Positions 20,696 through 33,073 of a stretch of DNA of 64,000 bases are shown piece after piece (position 1 is the first letter of the stretch; every line of letters starts with the position of its first letter). This DNA comes from Liolophura sinensis (Eukaryota; Mollusca; Polyplacophora; Chitonida; Chitonidae), in the NCBI RefSeq assembly GCF_032854445.1, contig NC_088306.1:31013157-31077156 (forward strand), read 5' to 3'. Below the pieces are notes generated by a model. The model made no database searches. It saw only the letters and a program-made list of their open reading frames with translations, and was not told the DNA's origin. The translations under genes were made by a program, and so were the position numbers.

Positions 20696-23375
20696 GAATG
20701 AATGAACGAATGATCATGGCTTAACGCCACATCGACAATATTTCAGCCATATTGTGGCGAGAACATGGTGAAAACACAAGACGGTTAAGGTTGTGATATG
20801 GTAATTAGAACATCAAAAACGGAACAAAAATGTTCGGACATAATTAAAATCACACAAGAACAACCACAAACACTTAAAATTCGAAAACCATTATGTTTTA
20901 AAAATAGTATATCTAGAAATCTATATGTATAGAACTTTTTATAGATAAACATTTAAGACAATTGAAATTTATATTTTATGATATAGGCCAATGGGCCTAA
21001 AATATTTTAAGACAACATTGCCAGCGATACTGTTAAATAAATCATGTATAGAGTTGAGGTGAAAAACACAACACGGTTAAGGTTTTCAACACGATAATAA
21101 CATCAAAATAAAACAAAAAGTTCAGACATGTTTAAAAACCAGATAAGAAAAAAACCAAAACATTTAAAACTCGAAAACAAACATATCTTAAAAGTAGTAC
21201 ATCTAGAAATCTACATGTATATAACTTTTTATCTGTAAATATTTTTGACAAATTAAATTGTCTTTGACTCCCTGTCCACAACTGTGTTTCCGTGGATACC
21301 AGTGTGACTCGGTATCCAACAGAATATAATATCTTTACCTCTTTAAATTTGTTTTCTATGTAAGGCTAACATTTCCAGAATAAGTGGATTTTAAATTTTT
21401 ATGTTGTATTGCCTAAAGGCAGGAGAGCGAGTCACTGCATATCATTGCCTTTTGGGCACGCCCAGAAGAAACATATCATAGGCCAAAAGTATAGCCCTGG
21501 CCTCTGCAGAAAAGATAAAACACGAAGGTGGCAGACGAGAAGAAGTGACCCGCTGATGTAAAACAACCGCAGCTGCAACCCTGTCTCCGTCCTTTGTAAT
21601 CTGGACAATGGAAGAAGACAGGGAGGAGACTCTGGAAAAGACAGCGGAGTTATATCCCCAAGTTTAATGTCAGCCTCCAAAACATGGTCCCTAACACGAA
21701 CACCGAACGAAGGGATCTTGTTAGGGCATTTTGGTGTATTTTTCTACGCATAATGGATTGAAAAGACAGTCGCAGGCAGAGTTTGATGGATGTGCTTTAA
21801 CCTTTGCAGCATATTGAAGGCTTAGCTTTATACGCCTGTAATGTAAAGAAGGCTCATCACCCTCCACGTATAACCTTGTTACTGGTGAAGTTCTGAACGC
21901 GTTCACCACAAAAATTAAGCTCAGGGTCAAGATGAAGTTTCCGTTTATTGCCAAAATGCATACCGACGGTTTTAAACGTTGAAAATATAAAACCATTTTC
22001 ATTTCTCGATTTTACTGAGACAAAGCTGCAACTGACGTTCGATGTTATTCATATTCTTAGCTCGGTAGCATATCAGGAAGTCATCAACATATAAAGAACA
22101 ATCTGTGCCCGATGTTAGTGTTTTTGCTAGGTTATTTACTGTTATGCTGAACAGAGTTGGTGATAGAATACTGCCTTGGGGTACACCCATTTCCTGCTCG
22201 CAAGAGTCAGAAAGAGTGGACCCAACCCGTACCTTAAACTGACGATTAGAGAAAAATTCTAATATAACTAAAGGTAATCGACCTTTTTAATCCCTTATCC
22301 GCGAGGTCTTTTAAAATACCATATTTCCATGTTGTGTCGTGGGCCTTTTCCAGGTCGAAGAATATCGAATATGAGAGAGTAGCTTCTTGGTTTCGAGAAA
22401 CCAAACAGGTCTATCATTAATCATCCGTTCCATAGTCTTACAGACACACCTGGTAACAGCTATGGGACGGTAATTATTTGGATCAGTATGATCCTTACCC
22501 GGTTTGGGAGCCGGAATAATACAGGCCTCCCTCCGTGGCGATGGAAAATTACCAGCTATCCAAATATCATTAAGCAAATCCAAGAGAGTCTCCAGTGGCT
22601 CACGTGGTAAATGATTCAGAAACTTATATTTATAAGGTTTTAGGACCACAAACAGTATTGCGGGCCTTTCTTAATGCAGTTTTAAATTCCTCGATATTAA
22701 AAAGGACAATTATGACCTTCTATATTCTTAGAAGAAAAGGGCAATTTAGTTTTCTCCTTCTGGTCTTTAATATGTTGGAATTCTGAAGCATAATTCTCAG
22801 AAGAAGATTTCTTGGAAATTGTCTCAGCTAATTTTATTGGCTATATCAGATGGAGAAGTTAATATAGTGTCTCCATCTTTCAAGTGCTGGACATTTGCGT
22901 TATTGTTTTTGCCCTTAAGTTTCTGAACCATGTTACAGACCTTGAGCATGGGTGTTTTCCACGTAATGCCCGAAACAAAGTTCCGCCAACAAGATCGTCT
23001 GTTGGACTTCAGTAATCGACGAGCCTTAGCTCTACAAATACGAACTCTGGTTTGTTATTTTCATTAGGACATTATACTAAAATTTCGCTGGGCCTTTTTG
23101 CGGTCCTTAGTGGCTTTGCGGCAGTCCTTATCTTACCAGGGTTTACTTTTGGATTTGTCGAGGTCGTAGGGATAGTTCTATCGGCAGCTCGTAAAACAAG
23201 CTCGTTAAATTTTAATATAGGATCATCTACTGCATTTATGATCGGAAGTATCAGCCTCACAGAACATCTCAAATGCGTTCCACTCTGCTTTATCAATCCC
23301 CCACCCTAGCTACACGCTCTAAAGAGTTACAAGTTAGATGCTCTAGGATTATAGGAAAATGGTCATTACCACAGA
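20696..23375 (-). mobile_element. LINE fragment G: 3' end to endonuclease
   Basis: Minus-strand LINE: (ATTC)n end at about 20698, 3' UTR, then a jump at about 21055 into a second 3' UTR-like stretch. RNase H follows (21290-21690, with a deletion through the third acidic block), then the RT palm and fingers (21700-22650; catalytic box in LYVDDFL at 22060-22080, and MGVPQGSILS at 22160-22190), linker, and part of the endonuclease (22650-23375). Frameshifts occur throughout. It preserves the uninterrupted endonuclease sequence (23140-23180) that the Polinton later split in copy N. Confidence 0.75.
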
Positions 23376-23712
23376 TATAAGCGTCAACTCGACATTCATA
23401 TACCATTCGTAGTCCGTAAAAGGCGTTCCAAGTCGACAATCGTTTTGGAGATCCATTTCCAAAACACCGTTTAACACTAACTCTAAAAGACAAAGGTATG
23501 TAAGAAATTATACAAATAAGAAATAAGGCCGGTAACACACAAGAGAGAAGCGGTCATCAGTTTTCAATAATGCCGGGCAGACAATGACTATTCCAGGAAT
23601 GAATTCCATATCCATAAGTTTAAATTCGTAGTCCGTGAATGATTTCCAGGTCAAATAACTAAACAAGTATCTCAGTCGCGCTTTAATTGCAACTGTTCAT
23701 AAAGGCATCATG
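23376..23712. other. Unassigned 337 bp between LINE copies
   Basis: No gene or recognised repeat seen. A short motif (CGTAGTCCGT) occurs at about 23407 and 23627. Confidence 0.4.
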
Positions 23713-26538
23713 CTGAATGAATGAATGAATGATTATAGCTTAACGCCACATCGGCAATATCGTCGGCCATATCATGGCGAGAAAAAGGTGAAAAAGCACA
23801 GACATGTTTAAAATCAGATAAAAGAAAATAAGAGTTAAAACTCGCAAACCAGGATTATAGTATGTGTATAAATCTATATGTACATAACAGTTTATCTATG
23901 GGTATTCATGACTATTCAAATTTATATTATTATGATATAGGCCAATGACATTCAAATAATTTATGACAACATCGCCAGCGATGCTGTGAAATAAATCATA
24001 TATAGAGTTGACTGTGTAGAACATTTGCCTAACACTTGCAAGGTCTACACAGTCAACCAGATAAGTTTGATGCCGTGTTCTGCATCACATCCAAGACACT
24101 CGGGAGCACTGCTCCCATCTAAGATGAAATTGTGTGTCAGATGAGAATGCCCAATACAACACTTCGTTAAAACTACTTGGTCTTTGCGAGACATTTGACA
24201 AGTATAAAACATTGTAGCGAATGAAAGGATGGATGACATGCCAGTTTATTGTGGATCTCCAAGTCCTATTCACCCTGCCATAGGTGACGAATATATTTAA
24301 AAATATTAGACTTCAGGTAAGGGATTTTTGACCCGAGATACAGGTTTATATAGGGCAGCTTTCGCTTTCCTGTCCACGACTGTGTTTTCATGGATACCAG
24401 TGTGACTTGGTATCCAACAGAATATATCTTTACCTCTTTTAATTAGTTTTCGGTGTTTGGCTATGATCTCAAGTATCAATGGTTTTTAAATTTATTATTC
24501 TGACTCGTCAAAAGGCAAGACAGCGAGTCGCTGCATATCACTGAAACATACTACAGCTCTGGCCTCTGCAGAAAAGATAGAAAATGAAGGTGGCAGACGA
24601 GGAGAAGTGACCCGCTGATCTAAGACAGTCGCAGCCGCAACCCTGTCCCCATCCTTCGACCCGTCAGTATATATAAATTTCCAATCCATATAATCAGCCT
24701 TGATTTCAGCAAAACTTTGCGGAATTATAAGATGATTTGTACTTGATTTATTATATTTACGGAGATCAAATACTAGTTTACGTAGTGGGAGGAGCCATGG
24801 AAGAGAATCCGGAAAAGACACTGGAGCTATATCCTCTACCTTGATGTTAGCAGGCACAATATGGTCACTTTTGTTTCCAGACTTAGTTCTGGTAGTTTCG
24901 TTTTTATCTTGTTCAGGTTTATCAGTTTTTGTGTAATATTTACTTGTTTCACTTGCAGTACTGTAGTGGTCTGTGATGAGCAGGAATTATGGGCAGGTTG
25001 AGCAGCAGGTTGTAAAGATAGGTTGGTCGTTTCCAATTGACCAAGTCCAAGAGGTTTGAGTAGCAACAAATGCTACTCGCTTGACCACATTGGCAAACGA
25101 AGTCTGCGGAGAAGTATTACATGGTGAGATTAATTTTTGGGCTTCCTGGTAGGATATATTGTTTTTGACATTAATATTGATTATTTAATTTTTTGCTTCA
25201 CGAAAAGCGGACAGTCTCTAGGGACGATTCCATGTGATCTTCACTGCATTTGCAACTCTTAACCGTGTTGTTGCAGTCAAAACCCTCACGACCCTCTCTG
25301 CCGCATCTGAAGCAAACCAGTTTATTTTTTACATTGTCCTTTGCCGTGACCAAATTTTTGGCAATTGAAACAACGTATTGGATTAGGTCCACATTAACCT
25401 ATAAGATATACGATGACAGAGAGGTACAATTAAAGGTCAAAACGTATGTATTTAATTTGACGATGTTGCCATCTTTTTTGATGTGAAACGCTTAACTCTG
25501 GCAACACCCTGTGGTTTCAGTTCAGAACAGATTTCTTCTTCGGATAAATCAATGATATCACCATCCCTATCACGTATTATTCCCTGACAGCTGTTTAGGA
25601 AATTGTGAGGGGATGTATAAATAGGTATATCAGAGATTTTTTTAGTGATGGTCAATTTTTAGATTGTTGTTTCCGGAAATATTCAATAGGAATGTCTCCG
25701 GATCGTAGTTTTTTAACAGTTTTCAACCAAAAGGATGGATTTTGGGCCGCCTTTTGTTCACTCCTAGTGGAGAGGACGATAAGCACCGGCCAATTGTCCT
25801 TTTTATGATCAAGTGAATGAGATAGTACTTCCAACTTCCTCGTTTTATCATCACCTGGAGTGGGCCGAGAGGGAAGATCGGAATGCTATATTAGAGACGT
25901 TAGACGAAAGGTTTTGATTAGACACGATAGTTATAACAGGAATTCACCCCACGTGTCCCCCACCTACCACGGAGTGCCAACAAGGGCGATGCCTGAACCT
26001 GGGGATACCCAATAGGAAACGCACCAAGGACTCCACGTGAGTATACTCGAATAGATGGCCCAAATGAGCAAACCCCATTAAGCGAATAAGGTCACACATC
26101 AGACACATACTACTCGACTGACGCATAAGCCACCGCCTCAGAACGTAGTCCCGCTAACGAACATTTATTCTTTTATTGAGTGGTGTTATGTAGAAATTCT
26201 GGGACAAAGCAGAGGCAAGGCGTGACCCAGCCGATTGATCGGACCGGGCCCATCCGACCTCTCGTCTCTCTCCAAGTAAGGGTTAAAGTGGCGTGTTGGG
26301 CGTGAGGATCTCGCAAGACCAACACACCCTCAGCCACCAGGATCCTCTCCTCAGAGATTACAGGTCGCAACCCACGGCAAATACGTCGCTTCCCGGTTAC
26401 CTTTCACACAACCGAGAAGATATGAGCCTATTGTATTCACCGGGCTCACACAGGAGAGCTGTAGGTTAGTCGTCTTATACGACAAGCTTGCCTAGAGGGC
26501 TGAGGTTCTGTTCTTAATCACCCCGGAAACCCCACGGT
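23713..26538 (-). mobile_element. LINE fragment H: 3' end, RNase H, ORF1, 5' UTR
   Basis: Minus-strand LINE with both true ends: the (ATTC)n end at 23713 and the 5' leader up to 26538, abutting a G run. Endonuclease and RT are deleted, so RNase H (24000-24860) is joined directly to ORF1 (24865-25900). ORF1 keeps the knuckle motif CFRCGREGREGFDCNNT at 25260-25310. The deletion end points differ from those in copy E, so it is an independent event. Confidence 0.75.
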
Positions 26539-26553
26539 GGGGGGGGGGGGGGG
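26539..26553. repeat. G15 homopolymer at a LINE 5' end
   Basis: Fifteen consecutive G on the plus strand at the exact 5' terminus of LINE H, which is a C run on the LINE sense strand. Other copies have shorter C runs at the same place (near 275, 5805 and 31090). Confidence 0.7.
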
Positions 26554-26731
26554 CATCATGCTGATGTAATGACCATGGCTACCTTTACGGCCCGTAGCCC
26601 CAGGTTAAGCGGTATTAGATACAGGTTGAAAATGACGAGCGTTACAGACCCTAACCGATCAGATTGTGATTCAAAAGTAACGGACGATTACGTTTTCCGC
26701 GTTAATATGTAAAGATTTCATGCTACAAGAG

Positions 26732-26857
26732 GCGCCATCTATGATGTTACGCAAGACATACAAGATAGACGGTTACACTGTGCAACCAGCGCCATCTATG
26801 TTGTTACATATCATGTACGTGACAGATATGTACATAGAGATAACAGCGCCGTCTATG
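26732..26857. repeat. Three tandem copies of a 57-bp unit
   Basis: The motif GCGCCATCTATG (third copy GCGCCGTCTATG) starts at 26732, 26789 and 26846, an exact 57-bp period, with related sequence between (for example TGTTAC following each). A small satellite-like array between LINE H and the Penelope-like fragment. Confidence 0.6.
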
Positions 26858-26864
26858 TGGTTGA

Positions 26865-28560
26865 TCACAATGCAGATCGCCAGAGATTCTTAACGCTCTG
26901 TCCATACCTGCCAACGAGAGTGTCATACTCATTGTAAAATTTGAGAAACTTAGAATGAAGGCGTTTGATGGAGTATCCTTGACAAACTAGTTTTTGAACT
27001 AGCAACTTGTGACGCAGATTAAAATCATCACCATTAACGCAAGATCTGACAAATGCTACAATGCGAGAGATGTATACGCCATATGCAGGACCCTTTGGTA
27101 TATTGCTATCTAAATCAGGATATTTTACAATATTAAAATTGAAATTATCCCTTTTGTCGTAAAGGCGGCGTGAAAGGAGACCTTGTTCGTCTTTGTACAA
27201 ATATAGATCCAAATAAGATGTACCATCAGGACTATCAGTTGTCGCCTTTAAATCCAATGAGGGCGGATAGATTTCATTCACCGCTTCAGCAATATTGGGG
27301 TTATTTAACGCCAGTAGATCATCAATATACCGCTTGGTAAATGAAAATCATCGAGCTATAAAGGTATTATTTTTAAGTAATTTCTGCATATAGTCGTATT
27401 CATATGAAAACAGGTATAGGTCTGCCAAAAGAGGCGCACAATTGGTACCCATTGGAATACCTATGCACTGTTGGTAAATGATATCTCCGAATTTCACATA
27501 GATGTTATTAATACGAAATTCAAGTAATTCAATACATAATGTATCATCCCATGAGTGGTAACCTTTATAAAGAGTTAGAGTAAGAGCTTCTGACGTTAAT
27601 GTAAAGGTGACCTGTTTTAGTAAATACCGAGACAATTAACTACGATATTCTTTCAATAGGATCTTTGTGAGGAATGGTAGTTTAGAGAGTAGAGAAATCC
27701 CATGTGGATACGTCTTTGTACGGTATATACATATGAGCAACAAGCATTCTGTAAGACCTTTGGAGTTGTTAAGAATCCACATGCAGTTGACACTTGTCAC
27801 CTGACACAACAATACTTATTCCAAAATGACTTTACTTCTTGTAACGCTCTCGTAAGGGTTGACATGAGTTTCTTGAACCTGCAACAAATCGAGTCTTGTA
27901 TGGGGATTTACGCATTTTAGGAATCCAGTAAAGTTCTGGTATTTCTGTATGACGGGTGAGTATATTTATGCGCCTTTCGTTGTGTTTGTTAAATAGTTCC
28001 TCCAGAGTACATGTAGTAGCAGAATACGTGAATGTTGCCGTAGATGCACAGAGCTCTTGAACAAGAATTTGATAATATTTGATTTATTTATTTGATTGGT
28101 GTTTTACGCCGTATTCAAGAATATTTCACTGATACGACGGCGGCCAGCATTATGGTGGGTGGAAATCGGGCACAGCCCGGGGGAAACCCACGACCATCCG
28201 CAGGTTTCTGACAGACCTTCCCACTTACGGCCGGGGAGGGAGCCAGCATGAGCTGGACTTGAATTTGATAATAATAATTCTTGCAAATAAAGATGACATT
28301 ATTAGGAGTCTTGTCTGCTACAGTGATTTAAAAAATTTACTTTGAAGGTCAGCGAGTGTTTCTTGCACAGTGGGATCCTTCAGAACCTGTTTAACTTTAG
28401 GTGGAGCATCAATGTCTATACGGTGTATAGTTAAACTAACCTTCTTTTTGACAATCTCAAGCCAATGGTTAAGTAGCGAAGAATCCACTTTCTCCCGTTT
28501 TGACCACTTTTTAACATACTACTCAACTGCCGAGATGATATTTTTTGTTTGATGAAATGT
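26865..28560 (-). pseudogene. Penelope-like reverse transcriptase, degraded
   Basis: Minus-strand RT unlike the LINEs nearby. From its 5' side: an N-terminal region (28270-28560) split by a SINE; a block with LYWIPKMRKSPYKTRFVAGS (about 27890-27945); then 27348-27635 with QQCIGIPMGTNCAPLLADLY (RT motif 4); the catalytic box RYIDDLL at about 27318-27338; and the C-terminal block 26865-27281 with SYLDLYLY and AYGVYISRIVAF. A single TGA at 27345-27347 lies a few codons before the catalytic box. This conserved-block order is that of an RT class widespread in invertebrates which I take to be Penelope-like; no GIY-YIG endonuclease is seen, as the 3' part is missing. Confidence 0.65.
28077..28260 (-). 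mobile_element. SINE inserted in the Penelope-like RT, with 12-bp duplication
   Basis: 5'-truncated reverse-strand SINE bounded by perfect repeats GAATTTGATAAT at 28065-28076 and 28261-28272. Target-primed insertion is therefore direct and the boundaries are certain. The tRNA-like head is missing. Confidence 0.85.
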
Positions 28561-28596
28561 TCACGTTTCACTTTTCTCTGTACTTAGGACCGCCAT

Positions 28597-29197
28597 GCAC
28601 CTTCCAAGAAAAACCAGGAGAAGTGATGGATCTGTGATAGTGAGATCGATAGCAGAATTACCTGGATGTAAATAGGTATTAAAACCATCATTGAAATAAC
28701 ACAGTTCTTTCTTAGATAAGAAGTCTTCCACTATCTTGCCCATATTATTTGTTATTACGGACCCAAAGGGGGTTATGGGAATTAAAATCACCCATTATTA
28801 TAAACGGATTAGGTAATTGTTATTTTTTGAATTATATAACTGCAAAGCTGACAACGAAGTGTTCGGAGGTATATACACCGAGCATAATGTGACTGTTTCA
28901 CAATGAAACACGGACAGCCACAGCCTGGAGCCCTGTATGCAGAGCAACAGGGCTGTGGATAATATAATTATTGATGAATATCGAAGAGCCGCCTGCAGCT
29001 CGCTTTTCTTCAATACAATAGGTGCTATAAAATGAATACTTTTTAAGAGTTATTTTATCTTTGTCAGATGTCTTCAGGTGTGTTTCCTGAAGACAAAGGG
29101 CAATAGGATTTAATGATTGAACTAGCTGTGTTATTTCAATAAAATTTAAATTTAGGCTTCGACAATTCCACTGTTTAATTTTGTCATATATCGCCAT
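28597..29197 (-). pseudogene. LINE ORF2 endonuclease, N-terminal half
   Basis: Starts with the ATG that overlaps the ORF1 stop. The AP-type endonuclease nicks the target site. It begins with the conserved IKQWNCRSLNLN strand and reaches the Glu-containing LCLQETHL motif of exonuclease-endonuclease-phosphatase folds at about residue 35. A stop and frame change around 28890-28800 break it, and 28561-28791 continues with an ITDPSLL-like block. Confidence 0.7.
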
Positions 29198-30410
29198 TAT
29201 GGAGGTAGACGAATAGGAGGTTTTTCTTTATGTTTGGACCGACGACGACCCTTCTTTGGAGATGGGCAGTTAGATCTCCCTGGTGCGGGTGATATATCCA
29301 TCACATCCACATCTTGTTGTGAAGGATCAATGTCCTCCAAAGATCCAAACTCATTATAAGTTTGAATGGGATCCCTAGTGGCCTTAGTCGGGCGGCTTAA
29401 CTGTCCACCAAGTCTACGATTTTGTTGATTAGACCCTTTTTGATCCACCTTAGATTTATTTTTATCAGCAGATGTACTGCTGATGTACTGTTATGGTTCT
29501 TTCGTTCGGTATCGGGTTGAATTGTCTGCCTAGAACAAGAAAGAGTCCTAGCTTGGTTTACAGGTTTAACTAATTGTGGTACAGTTATTGTTTTAGGTTT
29601 GTCATCACCAATGGGCTAAGTTATAGATGTTTGAGTGCCAACAGATGTGGACACTTTCTTGACTACATTGGCGAATGAAGTTTTCAGGGGAGTGCTCGGG
29701 GCAGAGATTAGGCGACGTGCTTCTAGGTAAGTAATGTTATTTTGCACCTTTAATGTAATAGTCTGTTTCTTTTTAATAAAGAGAGAACAGCCCTTAGAAG
29801 AGGCCATATGGGCCCTACTGGCCTTCTTCTGCACATCTGAAGCACACGAACTGATTTCTACATTGGCCCTTGCCATGCCCAAATTTTTGATATGTAAAGC
29901 ACCTCGTTGGATTAGGTATGTACAGGTCCACTCGAACACTTTACAGGCCAATGTAGATCGACGGAGGAACAGATGGGTTGTTGAAAGTCAGCAAATAAGT
30001 ATTAGGTTTTATAATGTTATCACCTTTTTTGTTGTAAATCGCTTGACTTTAACAACTCCTTGCGATTTTAATTCAGAATATATCTGTTCCTCGGTGAAGT
30101 CGGCCAGGCCCTGATCTCTATCTCTCTATCTAGAATTTAATGTTGTGTGAGGAGACACAACAACAGAAAAATCAGCTATTTTATTTATGGACATTAAATT
30201 GAGAACCTGCTGTTCACGAAAGACTTCGATCAGAACATCGCCCGATCGAAGCTTTTTAACTTGTTTAACCTGTCCTGCCGATCCCTCTATACAGTTTTAA
30301 GCAAGAAGGGGTTTAATTTGCATGCAGGTCTTGTGTTGTTTTTTGTAGACAGAACAATAAAGGCAGGCCAATTATTGTGTCTAACAAAACTTCATTTTTT
30401 CGTTTTTTTT
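29197..30410 (-). pseudogene. LINE ORF1, copy I
   Basis: Gag-like ORF1 with many lesions. The C-terminal segment (29197-29448) is open and ends in RLPP followed by TAA, which shares its last base with the ORF2 ATG. The knuckle region lies at about 29800-29900 and is degraded. The N-terminal part with VVLSTK-like sequence is at 30300-30410. Confidence 0.65.
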
Positions 30411-31095
30411 TAACATTTGTGGAAAGGTTTAATAAAGGCATGGTAGATATATAAAAATTCACCCCACGTGTCCCCCACCCACCGCGGGGTGACAACAAGG
30501 GCGATGCCGGAACCCGGGGATATCCAGCAGGAAAACACAACGAGGACTCCACATGAGGTATACTGGAATAGATGGCCTTAACATGCACACCCAATTCGCC
30601 ACCACGAGCACCTCTGTCTCCTACCCAAAGAAGCAGGTGGCACATCAAATACACACCACTCGATTGACCCATAAGCCACCGCCTCAATCGTAGTCAGGCA
30701 AACGAAATTTCAGAAATAACATTTTCTCTAAGGAATAGTGTCATGGAGAAATTTTGGGACCACGCAGATGCCAGGCATGACCAAGCCGATTGATCGGACC
30801 GGGCCAATTTGACCACCCGTCTCTCTGCAAGTAAGGGCCAAAGTGGCGTGCTGAGCGTGAGGATCTCGCAGGACAAACACGCCCTCAGCCACCAGATCCC
30901 GTCCTCGTAGATCACGGGTCGTAACCCACGGCAAACAGGTCGCTTCCCGGCTGCCTCTCATACAACCGAGAAGATGTGAGTCTATAATATTCACCGGGCT
31001 CACACAGGAGAGCTCTAGGTTAGTCGACTTTTACGACAAGCTTACCTAGAGAGCTGAGGTCCTATTCTTATCACCGCGGAAACCCCATGGGGGAA

Positions 31096-32197
31096 TTTTT
31101 AAGACTTGTGTGATCTTTGTGTGATGTCTTCAGGTGAGTTTCCTCAAGACAAGGGGGCAATTGGATTTAATGATTGAACAAGCTGTGTTATTTTAATAAA
31201 ATTTATCTTATGGCCTTGAGCATTCCATTGTATAATTTTGTCATTTATAAACATTACGGGGGGAGACGTGTAGGACATTTATCTTTGTATTTGGACCGTG
31301 GAAGGCCCTTCCTTGGAGATCGGCTGGAACATCTCGGCGGTGCAGGTGATGTATCCATCACTTCCGCATCTGATGTTGAAGGAGCAAGGTCCTCCAACGA
31401 TCCAATCCTGGGTCGAGTCACACCTAAGACTTTAAAGGAGGGAGTTGTAACTTCCTCGCTTGGCATTCAGCATGAAGGGGATAATGCAACGACTGTCAGC
31501 ATAATGGCTCGTGCGGGGCGGCTTAGTTGCCTGTAAGAAAGAGATACGTTACATACACCCTAAAGATTCCTTTGTCGTCATATGACTGAAGAATTGTTGA
31601 GCACGACGTTAAACCCCAAGCACTCACTCGCTCCAACGATCCAAACCTATTAAAAGTTTGGATTAGGTCCCTAGTGGCCTTAGAGGGACGCTCCGTGAGG
31701 GCCATTAGATTTATTATTATTTTTGCCGGACTTTTTGGATTATTTTTAGGGGGATTGGGTTACGGTTTCTTATGTTCTGTAGTCTTTACTGGTTTTATTT
31801 GTTGTGTTGAAGTAGTCTGGGTTGAGGAAGAATTAAACACAGGTTGAGCCGAAAGTTGAAATAGAACTAGGTTTGTCGTTTCCAATGGGCCATGTCAAAC
31901 AGGATTGAGTAGGCATTAAATGCTACTTGCTTGACGACATTGAAGAGTGCAGAGAAGTACTGGAGACTGAGACCAATTTCCGGGCGCCCTGGTTTATTAT
32001 TTTTAAGTTGGTAATTTTTCTAGTACCCAGAGGAGGCCATGCGGACACCACCGCAGTTGCAACATCTAACTGTGCTGTTGCAGTCGAACCATCATGATCC
32101 TCACTGCCACATCTGAAAGAAACCAGTTTATTCTTACATTGGCCTTTTCCGTGACCAAATTTTTGACAATTGAAACAGCGTGTGGGATTACAGTACA
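31096..32197 (-). mobile_element. LINE fragment J: start of ORF2 and most of ORF1
   Basis: Minus-strand fragment covering the first codons of ORF2 (31096-31250) and ORF1 to the knuckle region (32090-32197), split by a 225-bp insertion at 31406. Its left end abuts the 5' end of copy I. It ends at about 32197 in the middle of ORF1. Confidence 0.7.
31406..31630 (+). mobile_element. Second SINE-like family, 14-bp duplication
   Basis: A 225-bp insertion in LINE J ORF1 flanked by perfect CTCCAACGATCCAA repeats (31392-31405 and 31631-31644). It ends in GACGTTAAACCCCAAGCACT-CACTCG, a (CACT)n-type tail, which sets it apart from the (TTTA)n-tailed SINEs. The start is 5'-truncated or the head is unrecognised. 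Confidence 0.65.
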
Positions 32198-32782
32198 GCC
32201 CACATCACAACGGAAAGTTATCGGGTTTTCTACCGCCTATCTATCGGTTGTCTCTTGGCTTTCTTTCGCGTTTTTACCGCGTTTTTCCCCCACCCCCGCC
32301 AGCCTAGTCACCGGGACTGTTCACCTTCATGAGGTGGGGAGGTGGGGGCGGCCTGAGACGCCAACATAGTCCCTGGGAGCCCACCGTGTAAGCGTAACAC
32401 GCTGTCTTCTCCGCAGGTCTATCGCCGTTCTATCAACGACCTTTCCATACCCATTCCGTTAAATGTATACGGGATGCGTTTGAAGTTCAGAACTCTTCAA
32501 AATAGGAAAATATCCGAACCATATGTGTGATTACCTAACTAAAAATCTGTGCTTTACACTTTCACGAAATTAATAAATCCAATATTCATCACAACTTTTG
32601 GCAATTTAAGGCCAGACAAACGTTAATAATGGCCGTTAAAGTTAGCCTGATGCATTCCAAACGTTTGCCTCGGTAACTATTGTACATTGTTAGTAAAAGT
32701 TTTGTGGATATAAATTGCTAGTGTATTCTGATTTGTACGTGGTAAATATATCGTTGAGTTCGGCGACATCATGCCGTGTTCC
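32198..32782. other. Unassigned 585 bp
   Basis: No gene recognised. It contains a C-rich then G-rich stretch (32285-32350, CCCCCACCCCC and GGTGGGGAGGTGGGGG) that could pair. Confidence 0.4.
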
Positions 32783-32795
32783 TATAAACAGGGAG

Positions 32796-33060
32796 GGGCC
32801 TCCGTGGCTCAGTCGGTTAGCGCGCTAGCGCAGCGTAATGACCCAGCAGTCTCTCACCAATGCGGTCGTTCTGAGTTCAAGTCCATCTCATGCTGGCTTC
32901 CTCTCCGGCCTTTCGTGGGAGTGTCTTAAAGCAACCTGCGCATTGTCGTGGGTCTCCCCCGGGTTCTGCCCGGTTTCCTCCCACCATAATGTCGGCCGCC
33001 GTCGTATACGTGAAATATTCTTGAGTGCTGCGTAAAACACCAATCAAATAACTAAATAAA
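32796..33060 (+). mobile_element. tRNA-type SINE, full length, 13-bp duplication
   Basis: The best copy of the family. The tRNA-like head begins GGGCCTCCGTGGCTCAGTCGG (A-box-like) and carries GAGTTCAAGTCC (B-box-like) at about 32873-32884. The core contains CCCCCGGGTTCTGCCCGG and CGTATACGTGAAATATTCTTG, and the tail is (AAATAACT)n-like. Perfect repeats TATAAACAGGGAG at 32783-32795 and 33061-33073 bound it. The pol III boxes imply transcription from the head. Confidence 0.88.
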
Positions 33061-33073
33061 TATAAACAGGGAG

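Larger units (their letters stand above)
28597..31095 (-). mobile_element. LINE fragment I: 5' UTR, ORF1, start of endonuclease
   Basis: Minus-strand copy with a true 5' end at 31095 (GGGGTTTCC block after a C run), leader to about 30430, ORF1 to 29197 and part of the endonuclease to 28597. It lacks RT and RNase H. A 3'-truncated LINE cannot arise by simple reverse transcription from the 3' end, so a later deletion or recombination is likely. Confidence 0.75.
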
